A stretch of DNA of 64,000 nucleotides from Limnanthes douglasii subsp. nivea (lineage: Eukaryota > Streptophyta > Magnoliopsida > Brassicales > Limnanthaceae): the NCBI GenBank assembly GCA_036936605.1, contig JAUPFV010000004.1, positions 119,772,852-119,836,851 on the forward strand. The letters run 5' to 3'. The position numbers and the translations under genes are program-made. Below, one piece after another: positions 1 to 12,300 of this stretch. The notes beneath the pieces were generated by a model, which saw only the letters and a list, made by a program, of their open reading frames with translations, searched no databases and was not told the origin of the DNA. The number at the start of each line of letters is the position of its first letter. Positions within the stretch are counted from its first letter, which is position 1.

Positions 1-379
1 CATTTTTGCTTCTCGGCTAGCTCTCGGCGATATAGCTCTGCTCTATATTATTTCTCCATGAGGCCTCGATTACGTTATATTTATCATTTTCCGATGCACA
101 TTCTTGGTTCACCGTCTGATTATATTATTACCTACTCGGTTTGGAGTTATTTATGTATTCTTACCTTTCCCCTCCACTCGAACATACTAGGCGACGAGAA
201 TTCTCGCATTAGCCTCGACTGGGGTTACCACATCCATACCATAAAATCAATGCAAAATAATATTCTTGATTTGTTGTCCGATGAGTAGTTCGCGAAGACC
301 GTAATACTTCTTATACTTATTTGGCCCTTCTAAATTTTATTTCAAATGATCGAGGATAGTTCTGGTTGTAACCTATACT

Positions 380-1043
380 TTCATGTTAGCCTGAGGATAA
401 AAGATCATGAAAAAGAAATGTTAAATACCAGAGAAAGAATAACGTTTTCAATTGAGGGCCATTATCCTGATGGTTGTGTTTTTTAATTCCAAATCTGCAA
501 CATATGTTAGATATAATAAATTTGATAACATTATTTTCCTTAGTTCTGAATAAAGGATCAGCTTCAATCCACTTAGAGTAACAACCAACAACCACTATGA
601 TGGTTTGACGTCCCCCAGAAGTCATAGGTTAAGGTCCAACTAGGTCCAAACCTAATATGTCAAAAAGAAAATCTTCGAATATTGACGCAAGTGGTACAGT
701 CAACATATGCATTGCATTAACAAATCATTGGCAGGAGACCAAGTCTTTGACATCTATCGTGATGGAAGCCCAGAAAAACCCGACCAATACTTGTTAACAT
801 TTTACAACTATAATGGAAAGACCCATCATCCTCATGCAATTCAGATAACATCATTTGTGATTCATTAGCTCTGAGACACCGCATTAGGGGTCGGCTTAAA
901 TATTTTGTATATAGTATGTGTCCAATCACTAATAAACCATGTACCTTGAACCTTATCTTTTTAGCCAATGCTTTATCCACTGGCTCACTCTCTTTGATTA
1001 GAAATTCTTTGAACTTATATCTGTAATCTTTTTGCAAGCTCAT
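380..1043 (-). pseudogene. Integrase remnant of the Tat-type element
   Basis: The minus-strand frame at 1043-717 matches the plant gypsy integrase N-terminal region: a segment with RPLMRCL, then LSELHEDDGS, and DRCQRLG at the end, corresponding to the usual H-H-C-C zinc finger and its CxxCQR signature with the first Cys lost. The frame at 625-386 continues with YSKWIEADPL and an NGPQLK-like stretch from the catalytic core. A frameshift separates them and the C-terminal domain is not preserved. It would have inserted element cDNA into chromosomal DNA; this copy cannot. Confidence 0.65.
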
Positions 1044-1079
1044 CGAAGTTTGGAATGCTTATTTTGTGCCTAACGTTTA

Positions 1080-1560
1080 CTCAGAAATCGATGATATCGG
1101 AGGGTGCTCTTATTCTAGTATCCATGGATATCCTACAGGATATGCGATTATAACTAAGGAAACAAACGTCTAATTTTTGGCTCGATCACTTGACGCATTC
1201 ATAAAAAGTTGCTAACTCATTCAATGCTTTTAGGTATTTTACCAAGTGGTATTTTCTTGATCTAGCCAGGTCTGAGACATAGCTAACAAAAAACTATAAA
1301 TAACTTATCACACAAACTATATTGGCACCATATATTTGTGCAAGACGTAGCCTTGTCACGGTTGCTTCATACTCTGTCTCATTGTTTGATGATTTGAAAC
1401 CAAATCATATTGCTTGTTACATTGATTCTCCGGATGGAGACACCAACTAAACTCAGGCTCCACAGCCGAAACTCTTGAGCCCTCATCAGTTTGAATTACC
1501 CACTGGTGTAAAGGCTTATCAATATATGGCTCGGGCTAAAGTCATTCTGATTGAAACTCA
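1080..1560 (-). pseudogene. Second (archaeal-type, RVT_3-like) RNase H remnant
   Basis: Minus-strand translation across 1560-1080 gives broken fragments including SPSGESM, then FGFKSSNNETEYEA and VTRLRLAQIYGANIV. This resembles the plant RVT_3/archaeal-type RNase H, in which an N-E-A-E-Y-E-A motif is followed by a helix of the type LIAGLRLA. It lies between the RT-linked RNase H and integrase, the place where Tat elements carry their additional RNase H. Several stops interrupt it. Seen by hand translation only. Confidence 0.55.
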
Positions 1561-1689
1561 ACTAGAAAGTCTACCAAATCCCGAGCTTTAATTATCGTTT
1601 GAGGTTCAAACTCGATGTATTAGTCTCCTAATTCCATTGACCATTTAGTCATCCAACTCAATACATTTAGATTTTGCAATACATTCCTA

Positions 1690-1960
1690 ATTTGAAATGA
1701 GGTTCGTATCATAATAGAATGGGCTTAAAATATAACCTTATTTTTCTGCCACTACCAAATTCAAAGCTAATTTTCCAACTTTAAGTATTTTTTTTTCAAG
1801 ATCCAATAGGATTTTACTTAGATAATGAACCGAGTGCGAATAATTTTCAACTTCTCTAACCAAAACCGCACAAACTGCATAATCCAACACAACTATGTAG
1901 ACAAATAGATTTTCTCCAACACCAACTTTAGTCAAAACTTCTAGATAGGATAAGCGTTTA
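1690..1960 (-). pseudogene. RT-linked RNase H remnant of the Tat-type element
   Basis: The open stretch at 1935-1738 reads through VGVGENLFVYIVV, AVCAVLVREVE, HYLSKILLDLEKK and KLALNLVVAEK. This follows the gypsy RNase H pattern (LYLYLAVSE, AVSAVLVRE, YYVSKALLDAE, KLALALVVAA). The domain would degrade the RNA of the RNA/DNA hybrid during reverse transcription. Only the first half remains readable and there is no intact start. Confidence 0.65.
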
Positions 1961-2199
1961 TTTATTTTTGTAAAGGATTCGTCATATGCCGAAGTCTAGT
2001 TGAACATATTTCCTTTTTTAGTACTGAGAAAAATAATGCACACCTATCTGAAGACCTCGATATAAATCTACATGAGGTGGTTAACCTTTCGGTTAAAATG
2101 TGTACTTCTTTGTTAGATATTGGAAGATTAATGGTAGTTTGATCATTTAATTGTACTGGGTCAAATTTAATCATATTTTAGCTAACTATGTAACCCAAG

Positions 2200-2900
2200 A
2201 ATTTTTCGGACCAAACTCCGAAAGTACATTTTTATGGATACAATTTTAGGTTAATGGCCTTTAGGTTAAAAAAAATTCCTCTAGATTGGAAAAATGATTT
2301 TCATCCCTCGTGCTTTTTACTAACATATTATTGGTATAAACTTCAACATTCCTTCCGATATTTCTAGGAAAAGCTTTGTTTACTAGACAGCAATAGGTAG
2401 CACCAGCATTCTTGAATCAAAACGGCATCACTTTGTAGATATGCAATCCATTATCTGTTATGAATGTGGTGTTATCTTGGTCTCTTGGATGCATATTTAT
2501 CTAGTTATACCCCACAAAATAATCCATAAATGATAAGAATTTATTACCAAAGGTTGAGTCTGTCAACTGGTCGATTCTATGGACATAGAATAGATCCTTC
2601 AGACATGTCCTGTTAAATTTGTAAAGTTAACACACATGGTCCATTTCTCATTCTTCTTTTTTATGAGCATCGGGTTTGTTGTCCACAATGAGTATTGATA
2701 TTCTCGGATATGCCATACTTTTTTAAATCAATCTACCTCTGCCACAATGGCTTTAAACTTTTCAATAGAGAAAGTTAGTCGTTTCTGGATAATAGGATGT
2801 ACATTAGATCGCAGTGCAAGTTTATGGAAAGTAACACTCGCGGGGACTCATGTGACGTTCTTGGTACATTAGTAAAACATATGTAAATTACTTGATACAA
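2200..2900 (-). pseudogene. Reverse transcriptase remnant of the Tat-type element
   Basis: Minus-strand translation yields, in order, VDNKPDAHKKEEWETMCVNFTNL, then HPRDQDNTTFITDNGLHIYK, NAGATYCCLVNKAF and VEVYTNNMLVKS. These correspond to plant gypsy RT motifs: the CVDFTNLN block, the MHPDDQEKTSFIT block, the LKNAGATYQRLVN block, and the catalytic YIDDMLVKS block. The catalytic pair reads NN rather than DD, and there are several stops, so it is inactive. Confidence 0.65.
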
Positions 2901-3114
2901 ATGGTAGAAGTTTTTCCCTTATGACTGATGGTAATCGTTCTCCAATCTTTAAACCTTTTCCGCTGGAGAATGTATAAACTTCAATTTCCTTATCAAGTGT
3001 TACCAAACTGGGAGTCTTCCTCAAATCATCTACAATATTTGACTCCTAAGTGGAATCTGATAACTGATATTCTCTCTTTGTTTCAATATTATATATTTTC
3101 TTTGAAGCCATAGC

Positions 3115-3460
3115 ATTAACGTAGCATTCCGTTAACTACTTTATGTATGCTGCGGAAAACTCCCACATGGCTATCAATAGCATATTTCAAAAATTGATGG
3201 ACAGTTGAAGTAACAACATGCATTTTTAACAACCATGACCTGCCAAATATTGCGTCGTATGAGGTTCAATCTACCACTATAAAAATTACTCTTACCATTT
3301 TCTTAAAAGGTCCTCGACCTAATAACACATCCCTTTCAAATTCACTGATTGCGTTAGCAGTGATACATCCCACTATTTTTTCATCTGATTGGAGTATGAC
3401 AGGAGGTTCCTTATTTGCTTGTAAGTGGACACAAATATGAAATTTATTTAACTGCATGTA
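3115..3460 (-). pseudogene. Aspartic protease region remnant of the Tat-type element
   Basis: An open stretch at 3457-3266 passes after a stop into TSYDAIFGRSWLLKMHVV and STVHQFLKY. The pattern Y-(N/D)-A-I-(L/F)-G-R-x-W followed by S-T-x-H-Q-x-L-K-Y is the C-terminal part of the gypsy protease domain. The catalytic D-S/T-G triad was not found in frame. Confidence 0.5.
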
Positions 3461-4199
3461 TTAATCAATATTCTTAAGATTTCAGTTTATTCTATAGTCG
3501 CGATGATCACCACAACATCCTCATGAGGTCCAGCTATGTTTCTTAAATCATCATCATAAAAAAAAGATTCGGATCTTGGTAAAGGTAGGTTTATATTCTA
3601 TACTTGTAACTATCCCCTCATTGTTGGGTTCATCAATAACCATAATACTCATTTGGTTAGGATCACGTTCTAGATACTCAGAATCCACATCAAACTCATT
3701 TTAAGGTCTGACTATGATAATTGCATTTTCCTTCTTAGGTGCAACCTCAATTGCCTCCCTTCACAATGACTGATTGCCCACTGGCGCCTGCTGTTGACCC
3801 TTGGATTGTGCTTTAACAAAAATGGCAAACTTCTCGTTCTCAATAAAGGGTTAGTTCTCATGCTTCAGTCCTATATCGTTATGTTTCTTGGAAAATCATT
3901 TATTTTGTACTTCCCTCAGACTCTGAATTGGAATTGGTTTCTAAAGTAAATCAAATTTTACGCCTTATCAAAAATAGTAGTGATGGTCTCTGTTAGTTCA
4001 ACATAGTTATCAGGTCGGACCCATTGTTTCGCTTTGGGTCTATACTAATAACCTTGTGGGTGTTGATTTACCATAGATCGAGATGTGGTCTGATTTATAT
4101 CATTCCGGCGGAAATTAATAGATGTCTAAGGTTAAAAAATTTGGACCTGTTGTTGTTGTTGATAACCTAAGGTAGAAGATTGTGGAGTATGTCTTTGCA

Positions 4200-5515
4200 A
4201 ATGGATCAGTTTTAAGGTTTTCGAGTACTCTATTTTGATTTGCTTCTTAACCTGAGCTGATAGAACCCATAATGCTGAGGATTTTTTCTGGCTACTTTAT
4301 TAGCCAAATATCCAGGGAGAAGCCCGTGTCTGAAAGACGCAACATCTACTTGTTCATAACAATCATTTAGGTTATTCTTCGTAAGAACGAAGTATTTAGT
4401 GTAATCTTTCTAACTCTCTCAAACCAATTAGCAACACTAGATTATTGTGTCTTCATTCTATGTATCTTCTTACTTCCAATAAACTATCGTCTAAATTTTG
4501 TCCTGAACATATCAAAAAAATTGATAGAACCTTGTAGAAGTCGATTGTAGCATTTTAGAGCACTATCTTTGAAATTTTGAGAGAAAACTCGACAGAACAA
4601 CTTATCATTATCATTGTAACTTATCATAAAGTTTTTTAAACTACTATAGACGGTTATCCAGATCTCTATTCCCATCGACATTTTCAATTTTGGATATATC
4701 AAACCACTTTGGTAGATGCTCGGAGAGAACTTCTACAGATTGGGAATACTACCTCCAATTATGTCTCTAACTATATTGGTGGCCATCATTAGTTATTTCA
4801 TAAAAGACCCTGCTCGGACTAAACTGTAAATTGACTATTTGCTTAGTATTCAAAACTCAAGTTCCACGAGCCCCCATGTAATAAAGCTAGAATTCCCGGA
4901 TCGATACCATGGTTGAATGTTGTCTGAACCTTCCCTTAGCTACCATTATCCTTGCTCTTTAGAGGATTTTGTTTATCCGAAGAGCATGTCATTTTTTTAC
5001 TCTCTTTTTTTCCAAGTTTTGGTATTAACTGGTGTGTCTCTTAGAATAATCCTTACCATCATAATTTATTTTCTTTTTATGATGGTGATCCCTATTCGGT
5101 AAAAAAGAAAATCCCTTAGAATCGGACATAGAATACTCACTAAAATTTAACATATATTAGAGATACACACTCTTTCATTCCTTTTTCAAGGAATGGTATC
5201 TCTATTCAATCAACATTTTTGGTATTTTTCCCATTTTCGTAAAAAAAATGGACTCACCAACTTCCCTTTTTTCCTAATGTTTTTAGATTTCCAAGCGAAA
5301 ATTTATTTGTTGAATCATCATTGTTGATTTTTGTAGTTCTAACTCATTGATTTTCTCCCTCGATCAATCAAGATTCTCTTTTAGGATCCACCATTCCTGC
5401 TTTTATATATTTATATTTTATGGTTTAGCGTTTCAAGCCAACTGATCATAATTTTCTCTAGCTGTGACTCATTCAGTAACTACCGTAGGATCCATCTGCA
5501 TCTTAGAAGCCATCC
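4200..5515 (-). pseudogene. Gag remnant of the Tat-type element
   Basis: A Met codon near 5514 on the minus strand begins MASKMQMDPTVV, a plausible gag start, and stops follow soon after. The best preserved part is 4702-4484, with KLFCRVFSQNFKDSALKCYN followed by NFFDMFRTKFRR. This matches the plant retrotransposon gag core (LF...SL...A..WY..L...SI..F..L...F...). Frameshifts and stops occur throughout. Gag would package element RNA; this copy is dead. Confidence 0.55.
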
Positions 5516-5559
5516 ATCAGTAGATCCAAAGACAGACTTGAAATATCTAAAATTTTGGA

Positions 5560-6446
5560 TGTTTGTATATGGGTACCTGTCTAGGCTCCCATTGTGGTTG
5601 CCACTTATATTTCCATAGAATTTTGAAGGATGTTTATGTAAAACAGATAATAAATAAACTCATGATAGTGTTTAGAAAGATGATTGAGCTACTTAGGTAT
5701 TAATTATAGAGGAGTAAAGTCAATAAGAATTAGTTGAAGAGCAAGTTATGTCTTCCCTATATAAAGCCTAAAAATGTATTATCTAAGGATTTTGGGCTCA
5801 AGTATGCTTACATGATTAATAGGCCAATTTAGATAATTCAAGCCCGTAACTATACTTTATTACATAAATTACCCTTAATATTACATTTTTATTACATTGA
5901 TACCACAAAATAAATTATGGTCTAGTAGCTTATCGGTTTGACTTGCGGGTCGGATAATTTGGTCTTATCAATTATATCATTCAGTATATCATTTGAATTT
6001 GTTGCATAATCTAGAGCGTCCAACGAAGAATTATGGTTGCCGAACTTTGTCATACTAGAATGGATTGAATATTCCTTAGGCTACAATATGACAATAATTA
6101 TATAGTTAGTATTCACATTATAGCACGAGCTTGGCTAAATCCAATCATGTAAATATCACATTCATATTTGTTAAACATAGAGAATGGAGACAGAGCACAT
6201 CAATACAAATCCCATGGTGGTAAATTGTTTTACTAAATAAATTATACCTATAATTTCTCTAAAGCACACCATTATGATATGTGTTGTTTGTTTATAGGAT
6301 TATTGAGTTTAATGGGATTTTATGATAGGTCCATAGGTATATTTTGTATTTTAATGTGTACACTTACGTTTAGATACAACATATGTAATAAGTATGCACA
6401 TTTAAATTTTGTTGGCTTATTTTACTCATTAAGTAGATTTTCACTT
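5560..6446. other. AT-rich stretch without recognised content
   Basis: No conserved protein motif or repeat was recognised. The 96-codon open stretch at 6279-6569 crosses the left LINE boundary at 6463, so it is a chance composite frame and not a gene. Confidence 0.5.
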
Positions 6447-6462
6447 AAGTTACGACTAATTA
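6447..6462. repeat. LINE target-site duplication, left copy
   Basis: The 16-bp sequence AAGTTACGACTAATTA is identical to 9367-9382. It is followed at 6463 by a T-run, which is the poly(A) tail of a minus-strand insertion. Confidence 0.9.
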
Positions 6463-6636
6463 TTTTTTTCCCCAAGAAAGATCATATTTTATTGATGTTA
6501 AAGGCAAAGTTTACAAATGTTGATACTACATTTCAGGTAGTATCTTATTATAACTCCTTATACAGATGAAATACTAGTAGAGTACATATTCTTCATCTGT
6601 AAGCATTTTCTCCCATTTGAGTTGAAGACATCATTC

Positions 6637-6750
6637 AATTCTTGTATCCTTCCATCTTTAGCGCACCCTTCTTGTGTCCTCCATCCTCAGCAAACCACCT
6701 TCTTGTGTCCCTTCATCCTTAGCAATCTTTCTCCTTCTGTCCTTCCATTA
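6637..6750. repeat. Degenerate ~31-bp tandem repeat in the LINE 3' region
   Basis: Three imperfect units begin with TCTTGTRTCC and contain CCATC(T/C)T(T/C)AGC, at about 6643, 6673 and 6705, with a partial fourth. They lie in the non-coding 3' part of the LINE. Confidence 0.6.
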
Positions 6751-6940
6751 ACTAAGCCTGCAATCATAAACTTATAGTCAAGTTTTACAACTTGCTAACA
6801 TGTTAGCATATAATAAATAACTTAAGAATGCCGAATATGTCATAAACCAATAGAGTCAAACATTAAGATGGCAGAAAGATCATTAAAAGTTTGATTTGTA
6901 TGTATTGAAAAACTATTTTTTATTTTGAAAGCATGTTTCG

Positions 6941-7321
6941 CTAACCAATGGATATAGTCCTAAGCTGATTCCACAGAGACAATCTATGAGTAATGTTACA
7001 TTTAGCATAAACAATAGTAAGCAAAACAACTTCCCTATAAACAGAATGACTAACCCTAGCACTCAACAACTGCTCAAAATTATCAATAAAGCTAATTACA
7101 AAACCTTTTCTCCAGAAAATCCATATTTTATTGTTCATATTTGCCTGACAAGATTCAAAACCTAATTTAGAACAAATTTCATGTATTTTATCTACTGATA
7201 CCATAGGTTCTTGTAAAGCTAATATATCAATTGAATGCTTTTTAGACAGATTCTTTAATCTTCTCACAGTTTTAACATTCCCTACACCTCTTACATTCCA
7301 GTTTAATAGTTTTAAAGTCAT
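6941..7321 (-). pseudogene. LINE ORF2 N-terminal fragment (apurinic-type endonuclease start)
   Basis: The frame starts with MTLKLLNWNVRGVGN, the standard opening of plant LINE ORF2, in which the NWN motif is part of the endonuclease active site. It continues through DILALQEPMVS, where the catalytic Glu of L-Q-E-P is kept, and ends after RLSLWNQLRTISIG. This is about 127 codons against more than 1,200 in a complete ORF2. The GDFN and SDHSP motifs, all RT motifs and RNase H are absent. It starts 9 bp after the ORF1 frame ends. It cannot retrotranspose by itself. Confidence 0.8.
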
Positions 7322-7329
7322 TTTAAGGA

Positions 7330-8983
7330 TTATATAGAGGATCCTAATGATCCTTTGCTGCTCCTGGTTTTAATTAAAAGTTTACTTCTAGAAGATCTTC
7401 TTAGAAAACTATTCAATGAAGGTTCACTTTTCTTATCTTTAGGAGAAACTGGCTGACTTAGATTATCACTAAAACTTTTATCTTTATGTAAACTAGGAGA
7501 AAGACTCAATCTATTTCTAATCAGGGAAGAAGACTTTGCCTCAATAAATTCATCTACATCTTCATTCACTAAAACATTAAAAGGATTGTTTAAATTTAAA
7601 GATTCAATAGGATCTTCTATATCTTTTTTCTGAAACAACACTAGATTCAATCTGCTTAAATGTTAATAACTTGTTATCTTCACTAATTATAACATCATTT
7701 GAATTAATGTATTCTATCGTAATGTTATTATTAGATAATTTTTTTATTACATTATCAACACTAGATTATTTACATGCTTTACTTATCTGTGTTACTTGGT
7801 TTTCTATTTCCTTTATGTTATCTGATGCATCACACAGTTTTCCAGAATTCAAATCCTTATTAGATACATTCTCTATTACATCATCAACACTAGAATCTAC
7901 ATTTTTACATGCAAATAGCTTGTTAACATCACTGATTTCATCAATATTTTGATTAAAATTTTCTGTAGCCATGTTGATATTAGGTATTTTTTCTGAATTA
8001 TTAATACCAGGTTCTATAACAACTATCTCTGTTACTAGGTTTGCTATATCTTTTATGTTATTTGATATAATATTCAGTTTTTCAGAAGTCTGATCCTTGT
8101 TTGGTTGCACATTTTTTATATGTTCATTTGAAACTAGATCTTTATTAGTTAGAGGTTTAGGAATCCAAATTTCTTTAGTACCATTCTTTTTATCCTTTGC
8201 AACAATTTCATTCTTTTTTAAATTTTGAGATTTCTTATATTCTAAGTCGTCTGCTTTACAATTAATATCTTTGTGCCCTAAGTGTCTACACTTTTTACAA
8301 TAAGCAGGTTTATCCTTATAAATCACATCTTGCCAATATCCATCCCTATCCCCAAAGCTTATCCAAAGTCTTTGGGGAAGTATACTAGAAACATCTATCA
8401 CAGTCCATACTTCACAGAAATTAAAACTTGCTCTATTTTTATTAGGCATCCAAAACTGTAAAGGTAAACCAATAGCCTTAGCCAAATGTTCAATTGTGTC
8501 TTTATTATACATCATTTCAGGCATTTTAGGGAATGAAATCCAAACTGGAGTCAAAGGAGACTCAGTTTTGGGGTTAAACTCAGGGGTCCATTTTAAGATT
8601 CTAAACGTGAACTGACTTATTGTTCTAACATTGTATTTCCAGAACCTTTTAACATCAATAATGTTTTCGAATTCTACAAAAATATGCCTATAGTCCCATT
8701 TATATATGCTAAAGATACCTATAGGTTTGAAAGATTCTAAGTATGCCCTAAAATCTGATGCAGTAGGTGACCCATATGAAAACTTAGCTACCAGTGTAAA
8801 TTTTGATAAAGAAGAGAGGTGGAACTTATCTGTTTCACTGAATTTAACAAATGTATAGCCATCCTCAGCTCCAATCTCCACTTTCTCATGCTTGTATCCG
8901 TCAACAGATCTTGCTGGAGAATATTCCTTGCCCGTCTTTACCATTTCTGCATATGATGGCTTTGAAGTAGATCTTGAAGCCAT
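7330..8983 (-). pseudogene. LINE ORF1 (DUF4283-type gag-like, zinc knuckle), broken near its 3' end
   Basis: The ATG at 8983 begins MASRSTSKPSYAEMVKTGKE, the usual plant LINE ORF1 opening. Residues about 65-215 match the DUF4283 region, with TPVWISFPKMP, IGLPLQFW and DRDGYW. A zinc knuckle CKKCRHLGHKDINC follows near residues 232-245. The protein would bind element RNA. The frame stays open for 405 codons, then meets TAA at 7766-7768. A downstream frameshift near 7640 moves the remaining 106 codons (7650-7330) into another frame. The C-terminal region contains an internal degenerate duplication (see findings). RNA-binding parts are intact; the C-terminus is broken. Confidence 0.8.
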
Positions 8984-9366
8984 CTGATCCTTGTTTAAGT
9001 CGATTTTGAGGAGATCTTTCTCCTGAGACCCATCTTTTTCGAAAGTAGGGTTTTCAAAGAAACGGGTCTCAGAGATCTGAATAGATGGAAACTGGCTTTT
9101 TTATAACAGATTTAAAGTATTTGATGTTTGGTTTCGTTCTTCAAGATGAAGAACAGGACTCTGAATCGCCATTAGAGAGGCAGATGGAAAACGACTGTGA
9201 GAGAGGCTGAAAGAGAAACTGAAAGGGTTCGATAGAGGAGGTAGTGTATGCTAGGGTTATGAGAGAGGCTCTCATTTGAGCCAGTAAACAACGCCCATGG
9301 CCATTCTATGGCCCTTTTTTCAAGATTCCGACTATGGGTTTCTTGGAGCCCTAAGTCGATTCCCCC

Positions 9367-9382
9367 AAGTTACGACTAATTA
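9367..9382. repeat. LINE target-site duplication, right copy
   Basis: Identical to 6447-6462. It marks the 5' end of the minus-strand LINE and leads directly into a (TA)n run at 9383-9405. Confidence 0.9.
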
Positions 9383-12300
9383 ATATATATATATATATAT
9401 ATATAATTAAATTTCATATTATTATTATTATGTTTCATACTATAATAGATTCGCATTTATTGTTGTGTTAATTTATGCATATTAATGCATTGACGAGGTT
9501 ATTAGTCTTTTATATTTCGACGTCATGTATGAGGTTGCTTAATTCATTTATTGGGGAAAAAGTATAGTTTTTACATTAAGTGGAAGCATTCTTTGGGAGC
9601 ATATGATGATCAAAATAGGATATTAGTAGAATTTATCTATTAGGATTGATCGCCACATGCTTCTTGGTACATTGGTTATTGTCGATAAACGATCCAAATA
9701 ATAAGTAATCGTGTAAATATAAATAGGTAGGAATTATACTAATATATGAAAACCCATTATGGAGGTAAGTACGTAGATACTAGATAAAATTTAGATTTTT
9801 TGAATGGTTGTATCTGAATATTGACACGTAAGTGTAAACTATAGAGTGTAGAGTAATTTGTAAAGAAACATTTACTATGGTTATGATCTCTAACCACAAC
9901 AATGAAACTAAACCCCTAATTACAAATTTTATAAAAACAAGCAAGCGAAATATTCATTCACATCGCTTACATATGGAGTTTTGTTGGTGATACTGATTGG
10001 AAACCATAACGTGGAAAGAAAAAATGAGTCTTCACTTGCGATCTTCAATTAGGAACTGAAGATATAGTGAATCAGGATAAAGGATACAAGGAATGAGGGA
10101 TTCAAAAATAAATAACAAGAGAAAAATAAAAGAGACATGAAGTTTACATAAGTTTTATATATTGTGTCTATGAATAGTTTCATTCTTTGAAAGGATTACA
10201 TATTGATATTTGGGTTCAGATTTATAATATATAAACTCTAATGTTTAAGCATCCTTTATCTAAGGAAAAATGATGCATTATATTTTTAAGAGACAAAAAG
10301 GATCCATTTAGGTTGCTTTGGGGTTTTGATTTGAAGTAATGTGGAAGTGACGTCGTGGGGTTAAAATTATAATACAAATTAGGATTCATAATGGAATTTT
10401 TTTGTCCAGATTGGGCTATCACATGGACACTCTCGGTCAATCTTACGTGTGGGAGACCAAAATATTGAAGTTTTGAAACATAGGCACCAAAGTTTTATAA
10501 AATAAACATAGATACCAAAACGTGACAAACATGTAACATATGACTAGTTCTTGGTTACACTTATGTATTATTGGTTTTTATAATGAACTAGTTATCATGT
10601 TATTGCTCATTGTTAATTTTTATTTTTATTTTGAATTTTTAAATACAACTTCATAACTATATTTGAATTAAGTTAACTTAAATTTTTATATTTATAATAA
10701 CTTGACTTCGTACAAGTGATATATATCGAGAAACGATTTGTTACTATATATTATGTCATCTGACGCGTGTAAAAACAATTAGTTACAATATATTGTCATT
10801 ATCTAACACGTGTTGTTATACAATTTTGGCATTATATTGAAAGTATTAAACAACACAAACTTAGAACGAAAAAACCAAGCTAAACTAATAATAACAATAA
10901 TTAGTCAATGAATATGTGATTTATAAAACACATATTCTTATCATCCGAAGTCATATTTCCCTAATATATTTTGGATATTAAACTGTTAATATTTTTGGAT
11001 CACATTGAGTTCTTTTTGTTAGAAACTATTTGGTGGTCAATGTCTCACTTTTTTGTGATTGTATACCATATGTATTTCCTCGCGTATTACTTGTAAGCTT
11101 TGGTCGTTATTTAAAAAACCAACCAATACATCGATTCATTGATACTCATATAGTTAATAACTATGCTAGAGCAACCATTTTGATTCTTTTATCTTACATT
11201 AGAAAATGACCAAAGTTTTTTCTATATTTTTGCCATTTTTTAGACATATAAGATTTATCATGGATCATTCCAAACTTTTAAAATAATAATTAACCTATAA
11301 CGCATTGACATAGTCTAAAAATCAGATTAGATAAGTATATAACGCATTTGTTTGAACTATAAATCAAACTAAATAGGTGAGGTATGATACGACCCAAGTA
11401 TTACTTAGAATATATAAATATAATAAAATATATAAGATAAAAAAACTTAAAATATATAAATATAATAAAATATTAATTAAAAGTTATACACACTGAATTC
11501 TTCTCGACAGAGTCAATAATGTTTATGTCAAACTCATACACATGTATTTTTATCAACTTCAAATAAAGACGTTATTAAATTTTATCAAAAGAAAATCGTT
11601 ATCATATGAGTGGTTTTACGGAAGATGAAAACCAAAATAAGATCATAAATCCAATTATCAAACAGACCCACAAATCCATTAAATTAGCTCGCTGAATTTA
11701 ACAAAGCTTGACATAATTCATGATAGAGATACGCTAAAACCAAAGCCTACAATCATACTAATTGAGTGCATGTGTGTTCTCTAAAATATTAAATAATTAA
11801 GCTTCATAAAAAAATCTCGTTCATATTTATAAATATCGTGCAAACAAATATAAAATATATACTTTTATAACTGTTTGGTAATCAACCTAGGTCCTTCGAG
11901 GATTTTGATAACCAAAAATCATAATCAAATACTATAAGATAGATTTTCTAGAGAGAAAATGAAATAAGAGACTTTTATTATAATATTTTTCCAATAAATC
12001 AATATAGTCCCCTTTTATTGGGAGTTCTTAATCTATTTATACAAAAGAGAATTTGATCACGCCCAAAACTCTTCTCCCCGTGATTTAATATTTATTTATT
12101 ACATATCAAATGATGTTAACGTGCCGCTCTAACTCTGTATTTATTGCATATTTATTATATATCAAAATATGCTAGCGTGCCCCTCTAACTCCACATTTAC
12201 TATAATTACTACTCGTTGATTATATCATTATCAGGAGTCTCCCCTAGTCTTTCTGTTAGATATTAATAAAACTTAAAGACTATACAATGGACGAATAAAA

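Larger units (their letters stand above)
1..5560 (-). mobile_element. Degenerate Tat-lineage Ty3/gypsy retrotransposon, left part outside window
   Basis: Read on the minus strand, remnants occur in the order gag (about 5515-4200), protease (about 3460-3115), reverse transcriptase (about 2900-2200), RNase H (1960-1690), a second RNase H (1560-1080) and integrase (1043-380). This is Ty3/gypsy order. Two RNase H domains between RT and integrase, together with the RT-end motif MLVKS, are features of the plant Tat lineage (Ogre/Retand type). Every domain is broken by stops and frameshifts, so the copy is old and non-functional. No LTR was recognised: the 3' LTR should lie left of position 1, and the 5' LTR was not found right of 5.5 kb. 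Superfamily is confident; lineage is a domain-order inference. Confidence 0.75.
6463..9366 (-). mobile_element. LINE (plant L1-type) insertion with an incomplete ORF2
   Basis: The element is bounded by a perfect 16-bp TSD. On the minus strand it has a GA-rich 5' untranslated region (9366-8984), ORF1 (8983-7330, broken), the first ~127 codons of ORF2 (7321-6941), about 480 bp of 3' region, and a short poly(A) tail read as T at 6463-6469. An AATAAA-like signal lies near the tail. At 2.9 kb it is about half the usual length of a plant LINE, because the rest of the endonuclease, the reverse transcriptase and any RNase H are missing. The 5' end and both TSD copies are present, so the loss is internal and not 5' truncation. 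Confidence 0.85.

Noticed and set aside
6279..6569. 96-codon plus-strand open stretch
   Set aside because: It crosses the LINE insertion boundary and left TSD, so it cannot be an ancestral gene.
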